This document shows, piece after piece, positions 1-14,800 of a stretch of DNA of 64,000 nucleotides. The notes beneath the pieces were generated by a model. It saw nothing but the letters and a program-made list of their open reading frames with translations, searched no databases and was not told the origin of the DNA. The stretch lies in assembly GCA_021613335.1 (NCBI GenBank), contig JAJTWR010000305.1, forward strand, positions 1,037,501 through 1,101,500. Direction: 5' to 3'. Origin of the DNA: Whitmania pigra. Taxonomy: Eukaryota > Annelida > Clitellata > Hirudinida > Haemopidae. The translations under genes were made by a program, and so were the position numbers. Every line of letters starts with the position of its first letter. Position 1 is the stretch's first letter.

Positions 1-3100
<3,100 letters not shown>

Positions 3101-3129
3101 TTTTAAATAATCCATGGTCATTTTTGCAG

Positions 3130-3309
3130 TCGTGCCATTACGAAAGGTACCTTCTGGAAGAGAATACAGCCAAATTGACAGTCTCAAGTCACGCCCGCCA
3201 TTACCATTTCGGATGCCGACACAACTCTGCCCAAAGAAGTCAAATTTACGACATTGTTGCCGCCTCCCTGAGACCTCAATCTGTGATAAAACATTTTGCT
3301 ATAGCACAG
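3130..3309 (+). other. Possible orphan exon
   Basis: A 180-base segment with balanced composition lies between tttttgcag and cag|gttaag. Two plus frames and one minus frame are open, so neither strand nor product can be assigned. One plus frame reads SCHYERYLLEENTAKLTVSS. Confidence 0.2.
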
Positions 3310-3788
3310 GTTAAGAGCTCGGGATAGCGGTGACACAAGAGTCCATCATTATCCGCCATTATTCATGTTTCCGACTATCGTCTGCTTTTGTGGGCGCGTT
3401 CGCGTTTCCGTAATTTATTTTTGATTTGCTTTGAAAATGTCGGTCCGGAGATAATCGTGGAAATAAATCAAATCATGCCAAATTACTTTGTTGTTAAATG
3501 GAAATTGATGAAAAGTGGGAGAAAATCGCTAGCAAAAACTCGACAGTTCTTGAAAACTAAACTGCTAACTATAATCATACAATGAATCCATCATAGAGGA
3601 TTAATTAATACGTGCACGGCCCGCAACGGTTCACATCACAGGATTATACGAATGTATCTAGTCACTAATAAATTCTTAAAGACAGAAAGTACAATAAAAA
3701 TCTTTAAAAGAACCAATTTGCATGACACGAAGCTAGACGGAATTGAATGCAGCAAATTAACAAATGGAATTAAAATCCTGGTCATTAA

Positions 3789-5709
3789 TTACACCACAAG
3801 AACATCCAAGACCACTGGTGAACCAGATTCTTGTGACGACTTTTCCTTCGAAGTGTTCTGCTGGATGTCAGTAGAATCAAAATCTAATTCCACTTCTGCC
3901 ACCGTCTAAACACAAAATCAATTTAAAATGTCCCATAAGATTAATAATAATTTCGTGAACTGACGAAAATATCTAAAATCATTGTTTCCGATGCAACCTT
4001 TAGTGATTGCCTTGAATGATAAATTATTTATAAGTGAACATAAATTGTGTATTGTAAGCTGTAAAGCTTAATAATACTTTACTATCAACTCGTTTACTAC
4101 AAAATATTGCTCCAAGCAGAAAAAAGTTCGGTTCCAACAAGTTAATCGAGTCTTTGAAATTTTGAGCTAAATTTAATCATATCAGCATCCCCTGCAAATC
4201 TTAGAAGATTAGAATTTTTCTTGCTCCCTTAACGAGATGGTCACGGTGAGAGTGAAACCATTAGAAATCGTTAGGAGTTTGCACCATTCTCCATGTGTCT
4301 CATCAACATTCGTTGAAAATTAGCTCGTAGTTATGATCCTGCAATTGTATCTTGTCGTATGCAAACCCCAGAGTGCGTAGTCAGGAGTGCAAGGCGACCA
4401 GCGTGATTACTTGTGCACCTACTCAAAGCTCAAATACGAACGCAAATAACAAAGCGATAAAAAACACGAAACCTTCGGAGTGTGCTCCTTCCTCATTACT
4501 TTCAACTTCATCTTTCCGATGACCACCTCCGGATCGCTTTCCCTACAGGAAAATGTTTACACAACTGCGACGTCGACATTGCAATCACAATCCATGCCGT
4601 TACAATAACAAGCGAGCAATTGATAAATTAAGCTGACTCAACAATCCAAGTTTGTATGTATATTAGCAACTACAGCTTTCAAAGTTAAACAGAAAAGTGG
4701 AGCAATCGAGATAACAACCTTTTCGGAATGCGGTTTGAAATCTGCACCTGGAATATTCCAGATTTCCGTTCAAAGATCTTCTTATTCACAGAGTACGATC
4801 CTCTCCTGGACTGCCTATTATCCAAGCTGATCAGAAAATGAATGGCATTTGCATAACATGAATTTGCATATTATTAATATTTCCTTTAACCACATAAGAA
4901 GCAACCTTAAGCAATGAAAAAAAAGATTAATAGCTTAATAGCTTTTATACCTATCATCTCTTTGAGATTCTGTCAAATTTAGTCATGGCCTCATCACATT
5001 ATTGCATATCACATGCCAAGCTTAAGAAGTTACACACAAATCCAGAGATGCAGTTTAATGTAAACAAACTATATTAATTGAAAACATATTAAGTTCTGCA
5101 CTAAAAACCTAAGTACTTACAATTGGCCAAGACTGTTCTTAGTCCTCTTCTTCATCTCCTGAACTCTGGCAATCTCATCTGATCTCATGTAACCAAAGTT
5201 TCCCTTGAGCCGACCTCGCACTCTTCCATTGTCGATGCCCTGCAACTTTTTCTTCAGTGTATCGTCACTTTTCATTATCTGGACAGGGTTGAAAGATGTG
5301 GTTAGAGACTGTGAAAACAAAACCCATAAGAGATAAACATCGCCTATCTAAATACGTATAGAAATTTTACTGGATTACTTAGTAATGATGCAAAATATAT
5401 CCCTTAACTCGATTATCACAAGTCACATCAATAAATAATGTGATGAGTAAGATTTGCAAATTATAAAACTCAGCAAACGTTCCATGCATCATATTTGATT
5501 TACATGTTATTGCAGTAGCAACGTATAATTTTAAACGTTAAGATTTTTTTGTTGAAACAAAATCTGCTTCCAGTTGACAAATGTTTTGGGGTTATAATCG
5601 ACACAAACCCGTAAATAACCTGGAGCTTGGATATTATTATGAAGATATCAACAGCTGAATCACTAAATATCACTCTCGCAAATTTGGCATTACACACTTC
5701 TCTAATGTT
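3789..5709 (-). CDS. Unrecognised multi-exon gene, 5' end not found
   Basis: Exons in transcript order: 5620-5709 (tentative), 5121-5308, 4473-4542, 3789-3905 with TAA. Each is bounded by AG and GT, and the phases agree (0/0, 0/2, 2/0, 0/stop), which is hard to get by chance. The middle exon is basic (DDTLKKKLQGIDNGRVRGRL, then RSDEIARVQEMKKRTKNS). The last exon is acidic and serine-rich and ends SPVVLDVLVV, a hydrophobic tail that might bind a PDZ domain. No signal peptide, membrane segment or known domain was recognised. No ATG was assigned: the first solid in-frame methionine lies inside exon 5121-5308 (QIMKSDD), and the upstream exon implies a longer N-terminus. It is divergent to calsyntenin and may share its promoter region. 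Its function is unknown to me. Confidence 0.5.
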
Positions 5710-5893
5710 CTGGTTGCGTTGATAAAATTGCAATTATTTAAAATTTTTTAAATTTTTCATAAAACATTTTTTGCTAGAATTGTTTATTCTATGCAGCTTT
5801 TCAGCAGTTTGTGGGTGCTTATAATAATAAATTCAATCATCGGTTGACTCGCTCCGACGCTCGTGAATAAGTTGCGGTTTTTGAGTTGACAAG

Positions 5894-8800
5894 ATGAGGC
5901 GACTTGTTTTATCCTTACTTTTGACGCTTTTGTTCGTCATTATCAAGTCAAACACAATACCTAAAGGTACGTTGAAAGCACAGTTGCCGAAGAATTTTCA
6001 CCACGACGCAAATAAGCATTCACTTAAAGTCTTTTAGATTAAATTTTGCATTGTTGTTGGAAAATGCTTTGCTTGTGAATAGTTTTTTATTTAGAGAAGT
6101 TTGTGAATGATTTTGGTAATTGCAGACAATTCTCAGCAGCAGACGACTGAACCAGTCATCTATGGAGTTGTCCCAGAAGACGTACAAAGTTTGCAGCCGG
6201 TAGTTGTTACTCCAACCATTTTGTCAGGAGATTCAAACCATGAAGGTGTGTATTTGTAGTCTTATTGCTTTACATTATTTAAAGAAACCAAATTTATTGT
6301 TCTTTCTTAACAAAATTGTTTTATTAGACTTCAAATTTTTAAAATACTTTCTCCCTGACTTTGCTCAGTTTGCGAATACAAGCTGGAACCCAAGAGCCCG
6401 AGCTCTTCTAATTCCTTGCCTCCGAACGTCTCCGTCCCCTTTCGTGTCATGCTTCAAGACAAGAAGACCGGGTCCGCTCTCCTGTTGGTCAGCGAAGGGT
6501 CCCAGCTGGACTATGAAAAGATCAACCACTATGAACTCGAGCTTCTGACCGTTTTCTGCGACAGGAGTGTACCGATCACTAGGTAGGTCTGCACTCGCAT
6601 GGATTTGGAGGTGTCTTAATGACTGTTGGTTCATTAATTAACTATTTTAATTTGTAACGAACTTAATTTCATTGTTAATGTTATATTGGCTGTTGGTTGA
6701 GTGATAACGACAGCATTTGGTGGCAATGATTAATGTTCATCGATTGCAATTGATTGCGAGGCCAAGTTAAATATTCGTTTAGTAATTTTTAGGCTACACT
6801 CGTGGTCGGAAATAATCAGACATTCTGAATTAGAACCAAAACTACGAAATATCTCACGAAACACGTCGTTAGAAGTGTGACAAATGCATTGCCCTTTGAC
6901 GACATTCTGCGATGATCAAAATTTCAGACGACAGATGTCAATCCGAGTGACGGACGTCAACGAATTCGCACCGGAGTGGAAAGGTCAAGGTTATCTCGTC
7001 GAGGTTCCGGAGGGCAAGTTGTTCGACACCATCCTGAAAGTAGAAGCTGCGGACAAGGACGGCTCTGAGCAATATTCTGCCATCTGCCACTACAAGCTCA
7101 TGACGGGAGGAGTACCATTTGCAATGGATAACAAAGGTTTTGTGTTTGACTTTTGATGGAACGTCGTCATCATGTTAATTATCGCAAGGACAACAAGCCA
7201 TCATTTAATTACTTTAAAAAAACACTTTTAATTGCAATTAAATATGTGATAATACTTGTCATCATTAAGTTGTTTTTTTTTAAAAAGCAATGTTACCATT
7301 GCCAAAACAAAATTAGTGTTAAGGCTGGCAATGATGATTCTAATGTCAAAATTTCATCATCGCTCTCGCTACGCCCTCGCACACCTGTTCTAAAGTATTT
7401 GTTCGGCTAATCACGCGATGGCTCACCTGCATTGCTCGTTCAGGTTATTTGAAGAACACTGAGCCCCTTAACTACAAGCAGAGGCACAACTACATTCTCG
7501 AGGTGGTGGCGGAGGATTGCGGAGGTCTCGCATCGGAAAAGGCTTTCGTCAACATTCTAATCACGGAGAGGTGCCAGCCCGGATGGAAAGGTGAAAGAGC
7601 ATCGATGATGATGATAATGATGATGGTGGTTGCAACTATGATCTGATAGTATTGATGAAACTTTTGATGAGGCTTGGGTGGCAAGAAATGATAATTAAAT
7701 GTTAAGTAATAAAATATTAATTAACGGCGATGACAGTAACGTTATCAACGAACATAAAGTAACAAAAATCAATCGGGCGTTCGAATGGTCCGTGTTTATC
7801 AGGCCTCAAGAAGCAGATGAACTACGACCTCCCCTCGGGCGGTCCGTCCCTCCTCGTCAACCCCAACGAAGTTTCCCTCCAGTTCTGCGACCTGGCAGGC
7901 AACTGCACCGTCGAGCAGGTCACCGTCGGCCTCAAACTCCTCAAGACCAACGGTACCCTGAGGACGGATTCCAACAACATCCCGGAGGTCGACGCCGTTG
8001 CCGTGGAGATGGAGACGACGTGCGACCTCGACGCAGGGTCCGTCAAGAGGAGGCTGGAGACTTGTGGTGGGCGGAGGTTTTTTTTGTTTTTCAAGTGATG
8101 CGATGTGAGTTAGGAGTTTGAGATGTTGAGTTGTGTCCGTGATTGTTGATGTGAGTTAGGAGTTTGAGATGTTGAGTTGTGTCCGTGATTGTTGATGTGA
8201 GTTAGGAGTTTGAGATGTTGAGTTGTGTCCGTGATTGTTGATGTGAGTTAGGAGTTTGAGATGTTGAGTTGTGTCCGTGATTGTTGATGTGAGTTAGGAG
8301 TTTGAGATGTTGAGTTGTGTCCGTGATTGTTGATGTGAGTTAGGAGTTTGAGATGTTGAGTTGTGTCCGTGATTGTTGATGTGAGTTAGGAGTTTGAGAT
8401 GTTGAGTTGTGTCCGTGATTGTTGATGTGAGTTAGGAGTTTGAGATGTTGAGTTGTGTCCGTGATTGTTGATGTGAGTTAGGAGTTTGAGATGTTGAGTT
8501 GTGTCCGTGATTGTTGATGTGAGTTAGGAGTTTGAGATGTTGAGTTGTGTCCGTGATTGTTGATGTGAGTTAGGAGTTTGAGATGTTGAGTTGTGTCCGT
8601 GATTGTTGATGTGAGTTAGGAGTTTGAGATGTTGAGTTGTGTCCGTGATTGTTGATGTGAGTTAGGAGTTAGGAGTTTGAGATGTTGAGTTGTGTCCGTG
8701 ATTGTTGATGTGAGTTAGGAGTTTGAGATGTTGAGTTGTGTCCGTGATTGTTGATGTGAGTTAGGAGTTTGAGATGTTGAGTTGTGTCCGTGATTGTTGA

Positions 8801-11800
8801 TGTGAGTTAGGAGTTTGAGATGTTGAGTTGTGTCCGTGATTGTTGATGTGAGTTAGGAGTTTGAGATGTTGAGTTGTGTGTCCGTGATTGTTGATGTGAG
8901 TTAGGAGTTTGAGATGTTGAGTTGTGTCCGTGATTGTTGATGTGAGTTAGGAGTTTGAGATGTTGAGTTGTGTCCGTGATTGTTGATGTGAGTTAGGAGT
9001 TTGAGATGTTGAGTTGTGTCCGTGATTGTTGATGTGAGTTAGGAGTTTGAGATGTTGAGTTGTGTCCGTGATTGTTGATGTGAGTTAGGAGTTTGAGATG
9101 TTGAGTTGTGTCCGTGATTGTTGATGTGAGTTAGGAGTTTGAGATGTTGAGTTGTGTCCGTGATTGTTGATGTGAGTTAGGAGTTTGAGATGTTGAGTTG
9201 TGTCCGTGATTGTTGATGTGAGTTAGGAGTTTGAGATGTTGAGTTGTGTCCGTGATTGTTGATGTGAGTTAGGAGTTTGAGATGTTGAGTTGTGTCCGTG
9301 ATTGTTGATGTGAGTTAGGAGTTTGAGATGTTGAGTTGTGTCCGTGATTGTTGATGTGAGTTAGGAGTTTGAGATGTTGAGTTGTGTCCGTGATTGTTGA
9401 TGTGAGTTAGGAGTTTGAGATGTTGAGTTGTGTCCGTGATTGTTGATGTGAGTTAGGAGTTTGAGATGTTGAGTTGTGTCCGTGATTGTTGATGTGAGTT
9501 AGGAGTTTGAGATGTTGAGTTGTGTCCGTGATTGTTGATGTGAGTTAGGAGTTTGAGATGTTGAGTTGTGTCCGTGATTGTTGATGTGAGTTAGGAGTTT
9601 GAGATGTTGAGTTGTGTCCGTGATTGTTGATGTGAGTTAGGAGTTTGAGATGTTGAGTTGTGTCCGTGATTGTTGATGTGAGTTAGGAGTTTGAGATGTT
9701 GAGTTGTGTCCGTGATTGTTGATGTGAGTTAGGAGTTTGAGATGTTGAGTTGTGTCCGTGATTGTTGATGTGAGTTAGGAGTTTGAGATGTTGAGTTGTG
9801 TCCGTGATTGTTGATGTGAGTTAGGAGTTTGAGATGTTGAGTTGTGTCCGTGATTGTTGATGTGAGTTAGGAGTTTGAGATGTTGAGTTGTGTCCGTGAT
9901 TGTTGATGTGAGTTAGGAGTTTGAGATGTTGAGTTGTGTCCGTGATTGTTGATGTGAGTTAGGAGTTTGAGATGTTGAGTTGTGTCCGTGATTGTTGATG
10001 TGAGTTAGGAGTTTGAGATGTTGAGTTGTGTCCGTGATTGTTGATGTGAGTTAGGAGTTTGAGATGTTGAGTTGTGTCCGTGATTGTTGATGTGAGTTAG
10101 GAGTTTGAGATGTTGAGTTGTGTCCGTGATTGTTGATGTGAGTTAGGAGTTTGAGATGTTGAGTTGTGTCCGTGATTGTTGATGTGAGTTAGGAGTTTGA
10201 GATGTTGAGTTGTGTCCGTGATTTGATGTGAGTTAGGAGTTTGATGAGTTGTGAGCTGTTGAGTTGTGTCGTGATTGTTGATGTGAGTTAGGAGTTTGAG
10301 ATGTTGAGTTGTGTCCGTGATTGTTGATGTGAGTTAGGAGTTTGAGATGTTGAGTTGTGTCCGTGATTGTTGATGTGAGTTAGGAGTTTGAGATGTTGAG
10401 TTGTGTCCGTGATTGTTGATGTGAGTTAGGAGTTTGAGATGTTGAGTTGTGTCCGTGATTGTTGATGTGAGTTAGGAGTTTGAGATGTTGAGTTGTGTCC
10501 GTGATTGTTGATGTGAGTTAGGAGTTTGAGATGTTGAGTTGTGTCCGTGATTGTTGATGTGAGTTAGGAGTTTGAGATGTTGAGTTGTGTCCGTGATGTT
10601 GGTGAGTTAGGAGTTTGAGATGTTGAGTTGTGTCCGTGATTGTTGATGTGAGTTAGGAGTTTGAGATGTTGAGTTGTGTCCGTGATTGTTGATGTGAGTT
10701 AGGAGTTTGAGATGTTGAGTTGTGTCCGTGATTGTTGATGTGAGTTAGGAGTTTGAGATGTTGAGTTGTGTCCGTGATTGTTGATGTGAGTTAGGAGTTT
10801 GAGATGTTGAGTTGTGTCCGTGATTGTTGATGTGAGTTAGGAGTTTGAGATGTTGAGTTGTGTCCGTGATTGTTGATGTGAGTTAGGAGTTTGAGATGTT
10901 GAGTTGTGTCCGTGATTGTTGATGTGAGTTAGGAGTTTGAGATGTTGAGTTGTGTCCGTGATTGTTGATGTGAGTTAGGAGTTTGAGATGTTGAGTTGTG
11001 TCCGTGATTGTTGATGTGAGTTAGGAGTTTGAGATGTTGAGTTGTGTCCGTGATTGTTGATGTGAGTTAGGAGTTTGAGATGTTGAGTTGTGTCCGTGAT
11101 TGTTGATGTGAGTTAGGAGTTTGAGATGTTGAGTTGTGTCCGTGATTGTTGATGTGAGTTAGGAGTTTGAGATGTTGAGTTGTGTCCGTGATTGTTGATG
11201 TGAGTTAGGAGTTTGAGATGTTGAGTTGTGTCCGTGATTGTTGATGTGAGTTAGGAGTTTGAGATGTTGAGTTGTGTCCGTGATTGTTGATGTGAGTTAG
11301 GAGTTTGAGTTTGAGATGTTGAGTGGTCCGTGATTGTTGATGTGAGTTAGGAGTTTGAGATGTTGAGTTGTGTCCGTGATTGTTGATGTGAGTTAGGAGT
11401 TTGAGATGTTGAGTTGTGTCCGTGATTGTTGATGTGAGTAGGAGTTTGAGATGTTGAGTTGTGTCCGTGATTGTTGATGTGAGTTAGGAGTTTGAGATGT
11501 TGAGTTGTGTCCGTGATTGTTGATGTGAGTTAGGAGTTTGAGATGTTGAGTTGTGTCCGTGATTGTTGATGTGAGTTAGGAGTTTGAGATGTTGAGTTGT
11601 GTCCGTGATTGTTGATGTGAGTTAGGAGTTTGAGATGTTGAGTTGTGTCCGTGATTGTTGATGTGAGTTAGGAGTTTGAGATGTTGAGTTGTGTCCGTGA
11701 TTGTTGATGTGAGTTAGGAGTTTGAGATGTTGAGTTGTGTCCGTGATTGTTGATGTGAGTTAGGAGTTTGAGATGTTGAGTTGTGTCCGTGATTGTTGAT

Positions 11801-14800
11801 GTGAGTTAGGAGTTGAGATGTTGAGTTGTGTCCGTGATTGTTGATGTGAGTTAGGAGTTTGAGATGTTGAGTTGTGTCCGTGATTGTTGATGTGAGTTAG
11901 GAGTTTGAGATGTTGAGTTGTGTCCGTGATTGTTGATGTGAGTTAGGAGTTTGAGATGTTGAGTTGTGTCCGTGATTGTTGATGTGAGTTAGGAGTTTGA
12001 GATGTTGAGTTGTGTCCGTGATTGTTGATGTGAGTTAGGAGTTTGAGATGTTGAGTTGTGTCCGTGATTGTTGATGTGAGTTAGGAGTTTGAGATGTTGA
12101 GTTGTGTCCGTGATTGTTGATGTGAGTTAGGAGTTTGAGATGTTGAGTTGTGTCCGTGATTGTTGATGTGAGTTAGGAGTTTGAGATGTTGAGTTGTGTC
12201 CGTGATTGTTGATGTGAGTTAGGAGTTTGAGATGTTGAGTTGTGTCCGTGATTGTTGATGTGAGTTAGGAGTTTGAGATGTTGAGTTGTGTCCGTGATTG
12301 TTGATGTGAGTTAGGAGTTTGAGATGTTGAGTTGTGTCCGTGATTGTTGATGTGAGTTAGGAGTTTGAGATGTTGAGTTGTGTCCGTGATTGTTGATGTG
12401 AGTTAGGAGTTTGAGATGTTGAGTTGTGTCCGTGATTGTTGATGTGAGTTAGGAGTTTGAGATGTTGAGTTGTGTCCGTGATTGTTGATGTGAGTTAGGA
12501 GGAGTTTGAGATGTTGAGTTGTGTCCGTGATTGTTGATGTGAGTTAGGAGTTTGAGATGTTGAGTTGTGTCCGTGATTGTTGATGTGAGTTAGGAGTTTG
12601 AGATGTTGAGTTGTGTCCGTGATTGTTGATGTGAGTTAGGAGTTTGAGATGTTGAGTTGTGTCCGTGATTGTTGATGTGAGTTAGGAGTTTGAGATGTTG
12701 AGTTGTGTCCGTGATTGTTGATGTGAGTTAGGAGTTTGAGATGTTGAGTTGTGTCCGTGATTGTTGATGTGAGTTAGGAGTTTGAGATGTTGAGTTGTGT
12801 CCGTGATTGTTGATGTGAGTTAGGAGTTTGAGATGTTGAGTTGTGTCCGTGATTGTTGATGTGAGTTAGGAGTTTGAGATGTTGAGTTGTGTCCGTGATT
12901 GTTGATGTGAGTTAGGAGTTTGAGATGTTGAGTTGTGTCCGTGATTGTTGATGTGAGTGTAATTGTTGCAGAAGTGGTATTTCTGAGATTAATGATAAAA
13001 AAAAGATGTAAGAAATATTTATATTTTCACGTTGATCTTCAAAATGGATATTGATATAATTGATGATAAACAAGTTCATGAAGAATCTCGTCACATACTC
13101 GAGTCATTACTAACACAACATTTGTTAACCAATAAAACCAATGCAGAACCTGAACTAAGCATGATTGATCTCCTGAATCCTGAACTGCTTGGTGGTGATG
13201 CAAAAGTGGGAGGAGCCGCTGGGTCTACAATGTCTTTCAACGGAAGCTCCGCCTACGACATCAAGACCTTCAGTCTCGTCGACGACGTCTACAAGGATTA
13301 TCTCGTGCAAGAGAAGAAAATCAATAATGTCAATGAAGCCGCCAAGGGAAAGGGAAATGACGATGGAATGAAGGGAGTGGAAACCATCGTTATGACACGC
13401 GACGGACCAAATTCTGAATTCGGCATTTCCATGTGGATGAAGAGGGACTATGCGGATGCCCTCCCTAAAAGTGGACAAGACGAGAAGCAAAGCATACTGT
13501 GCAGTTCCGATGGAGAGGGTGTGTTTTGTTTTAGGCGAAATTTTTTGCAGTCGTATTGATTCTTAGATTTATTTTCCATTTGATTATTCTGTTTGAAATG
13601 CTCCGAATGAGTGGAGATAATTTGTATTATTAAGGGAAGCAGGAAAGACTATCATTTCATTCATGATAAGAGACAGATTTTCTTTAAAATGGCTAATTTC
13701 TCCAGGCATGAGCAGAAACCACGTTGCACTTTTCCTGCACAATTGCCACCTCGTCATGCTGGCCAGGTTTGAACCGTCTGGCCGTCACGTTCCAGACGTC
13801 CTGAAGAAGATCAAGAAATCCGGCTCGTCGAAATCGTCCGACGACGAAAGCGATTCCAGCGAGGAAGTCGCCATGAGGAACGAGGACGACGAGTTCTACA
13901 GACCGTCCGAATGGCACTGGAAGCTCGACCAGACGTGCGACAACAAGTGGCACCACTATGCAGTCAACGTCGACCGCAACAAGGCTCGCCTGTACGTCGA
14001 CGGCAACCTCTTCGTCAGCACCCCTCGCAACCCCGTGACCCTGGAAGACCACGCCCTCCATCTCTCGAAGAAGGTTCACTCCACCAAGCTGACCGTCGGT
14101 GCGTGCTGGAAGGGCCTGACTCAGAGCTACAGCGACCACTTTCGCGGACACCTGGCCGAGCTGAGGGTTCTGAGGAGGTCCCAGTTGAAGGAGACGACGG
14201 TCAAGTGCATCAGCAACTGCAACGAGAAGCTGGACTTCCACTCCATCAACGAGATGGAGTCAGGCATGTCCATCTCCATGAACAGCCAGATGACCGAGCT
14301 GACGATAAACGGGAGGACAAAGGCCAGTGTGGAGCACCTCCTGTCCACGGTCGGGTACTCGAATCCGAGGATGAACTTTAACCCCTCTGCCGGGGATTCA
14401 ATCTCCTCTCCCTTGACTTCTGTCATCACGTTTCATACTTCCCTGAAGTGAGCCAACATCGTTTGTGACATTTCATTAAAGATGACGTAATCATAATCAC
14501 GACCTTCGTCTCAGATGCGCCGACGAGACGTACCCGAGGCCGATATCCAAGGAGTCGATGGAGATCCACCTGGTACCCTCAAAGGGACAGCCACAAGGCC
14601 CCCTGAAGACCCAAGCCGCTGGAGGTCGTGATTCCCTGATCCCAGGCTCTTCGTTGTTCATAAGCGGGACTCAGAGGCTTGACTACCCAGAGAGGGACTT
14701 CAGCAGGGGAATTCCGATCTTCAGGGATGTCGACATTTATCGCTATCCACCTGAGAGAGACCTGTCCTATGAGGAATTAATCAAGGTGATGATGATGAGT

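Noticed and set aside
8102..12957. CRISPR-like array
   Set aside because: The 46-bp units are contiguous and identical, with no unique spacers, and lie in an animal intron. It is a minisatellite.
12972..13005. ttgttgcag as the acceptor of calsyntenin exon 7
   Set aside because: It has the best acceptor sequence, but all frames from it reach a stop before the conserved region or mismatch the exon 6 phase, so a weaker site at about 13005 is preferred.
12912..13094. Minus-strand open frame at the end of the minisatellite
   Set aside because: It overlaps calsyntenin exon 7 and repeat sequence and shows no family signature.
13155..14429. Several open frames on both strands over the calsyntenin LamG exons
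   Set aside because: They are shadows of GC-rich calsyntenin exons; only the calsyntenin frame matches a family and the splice phases.
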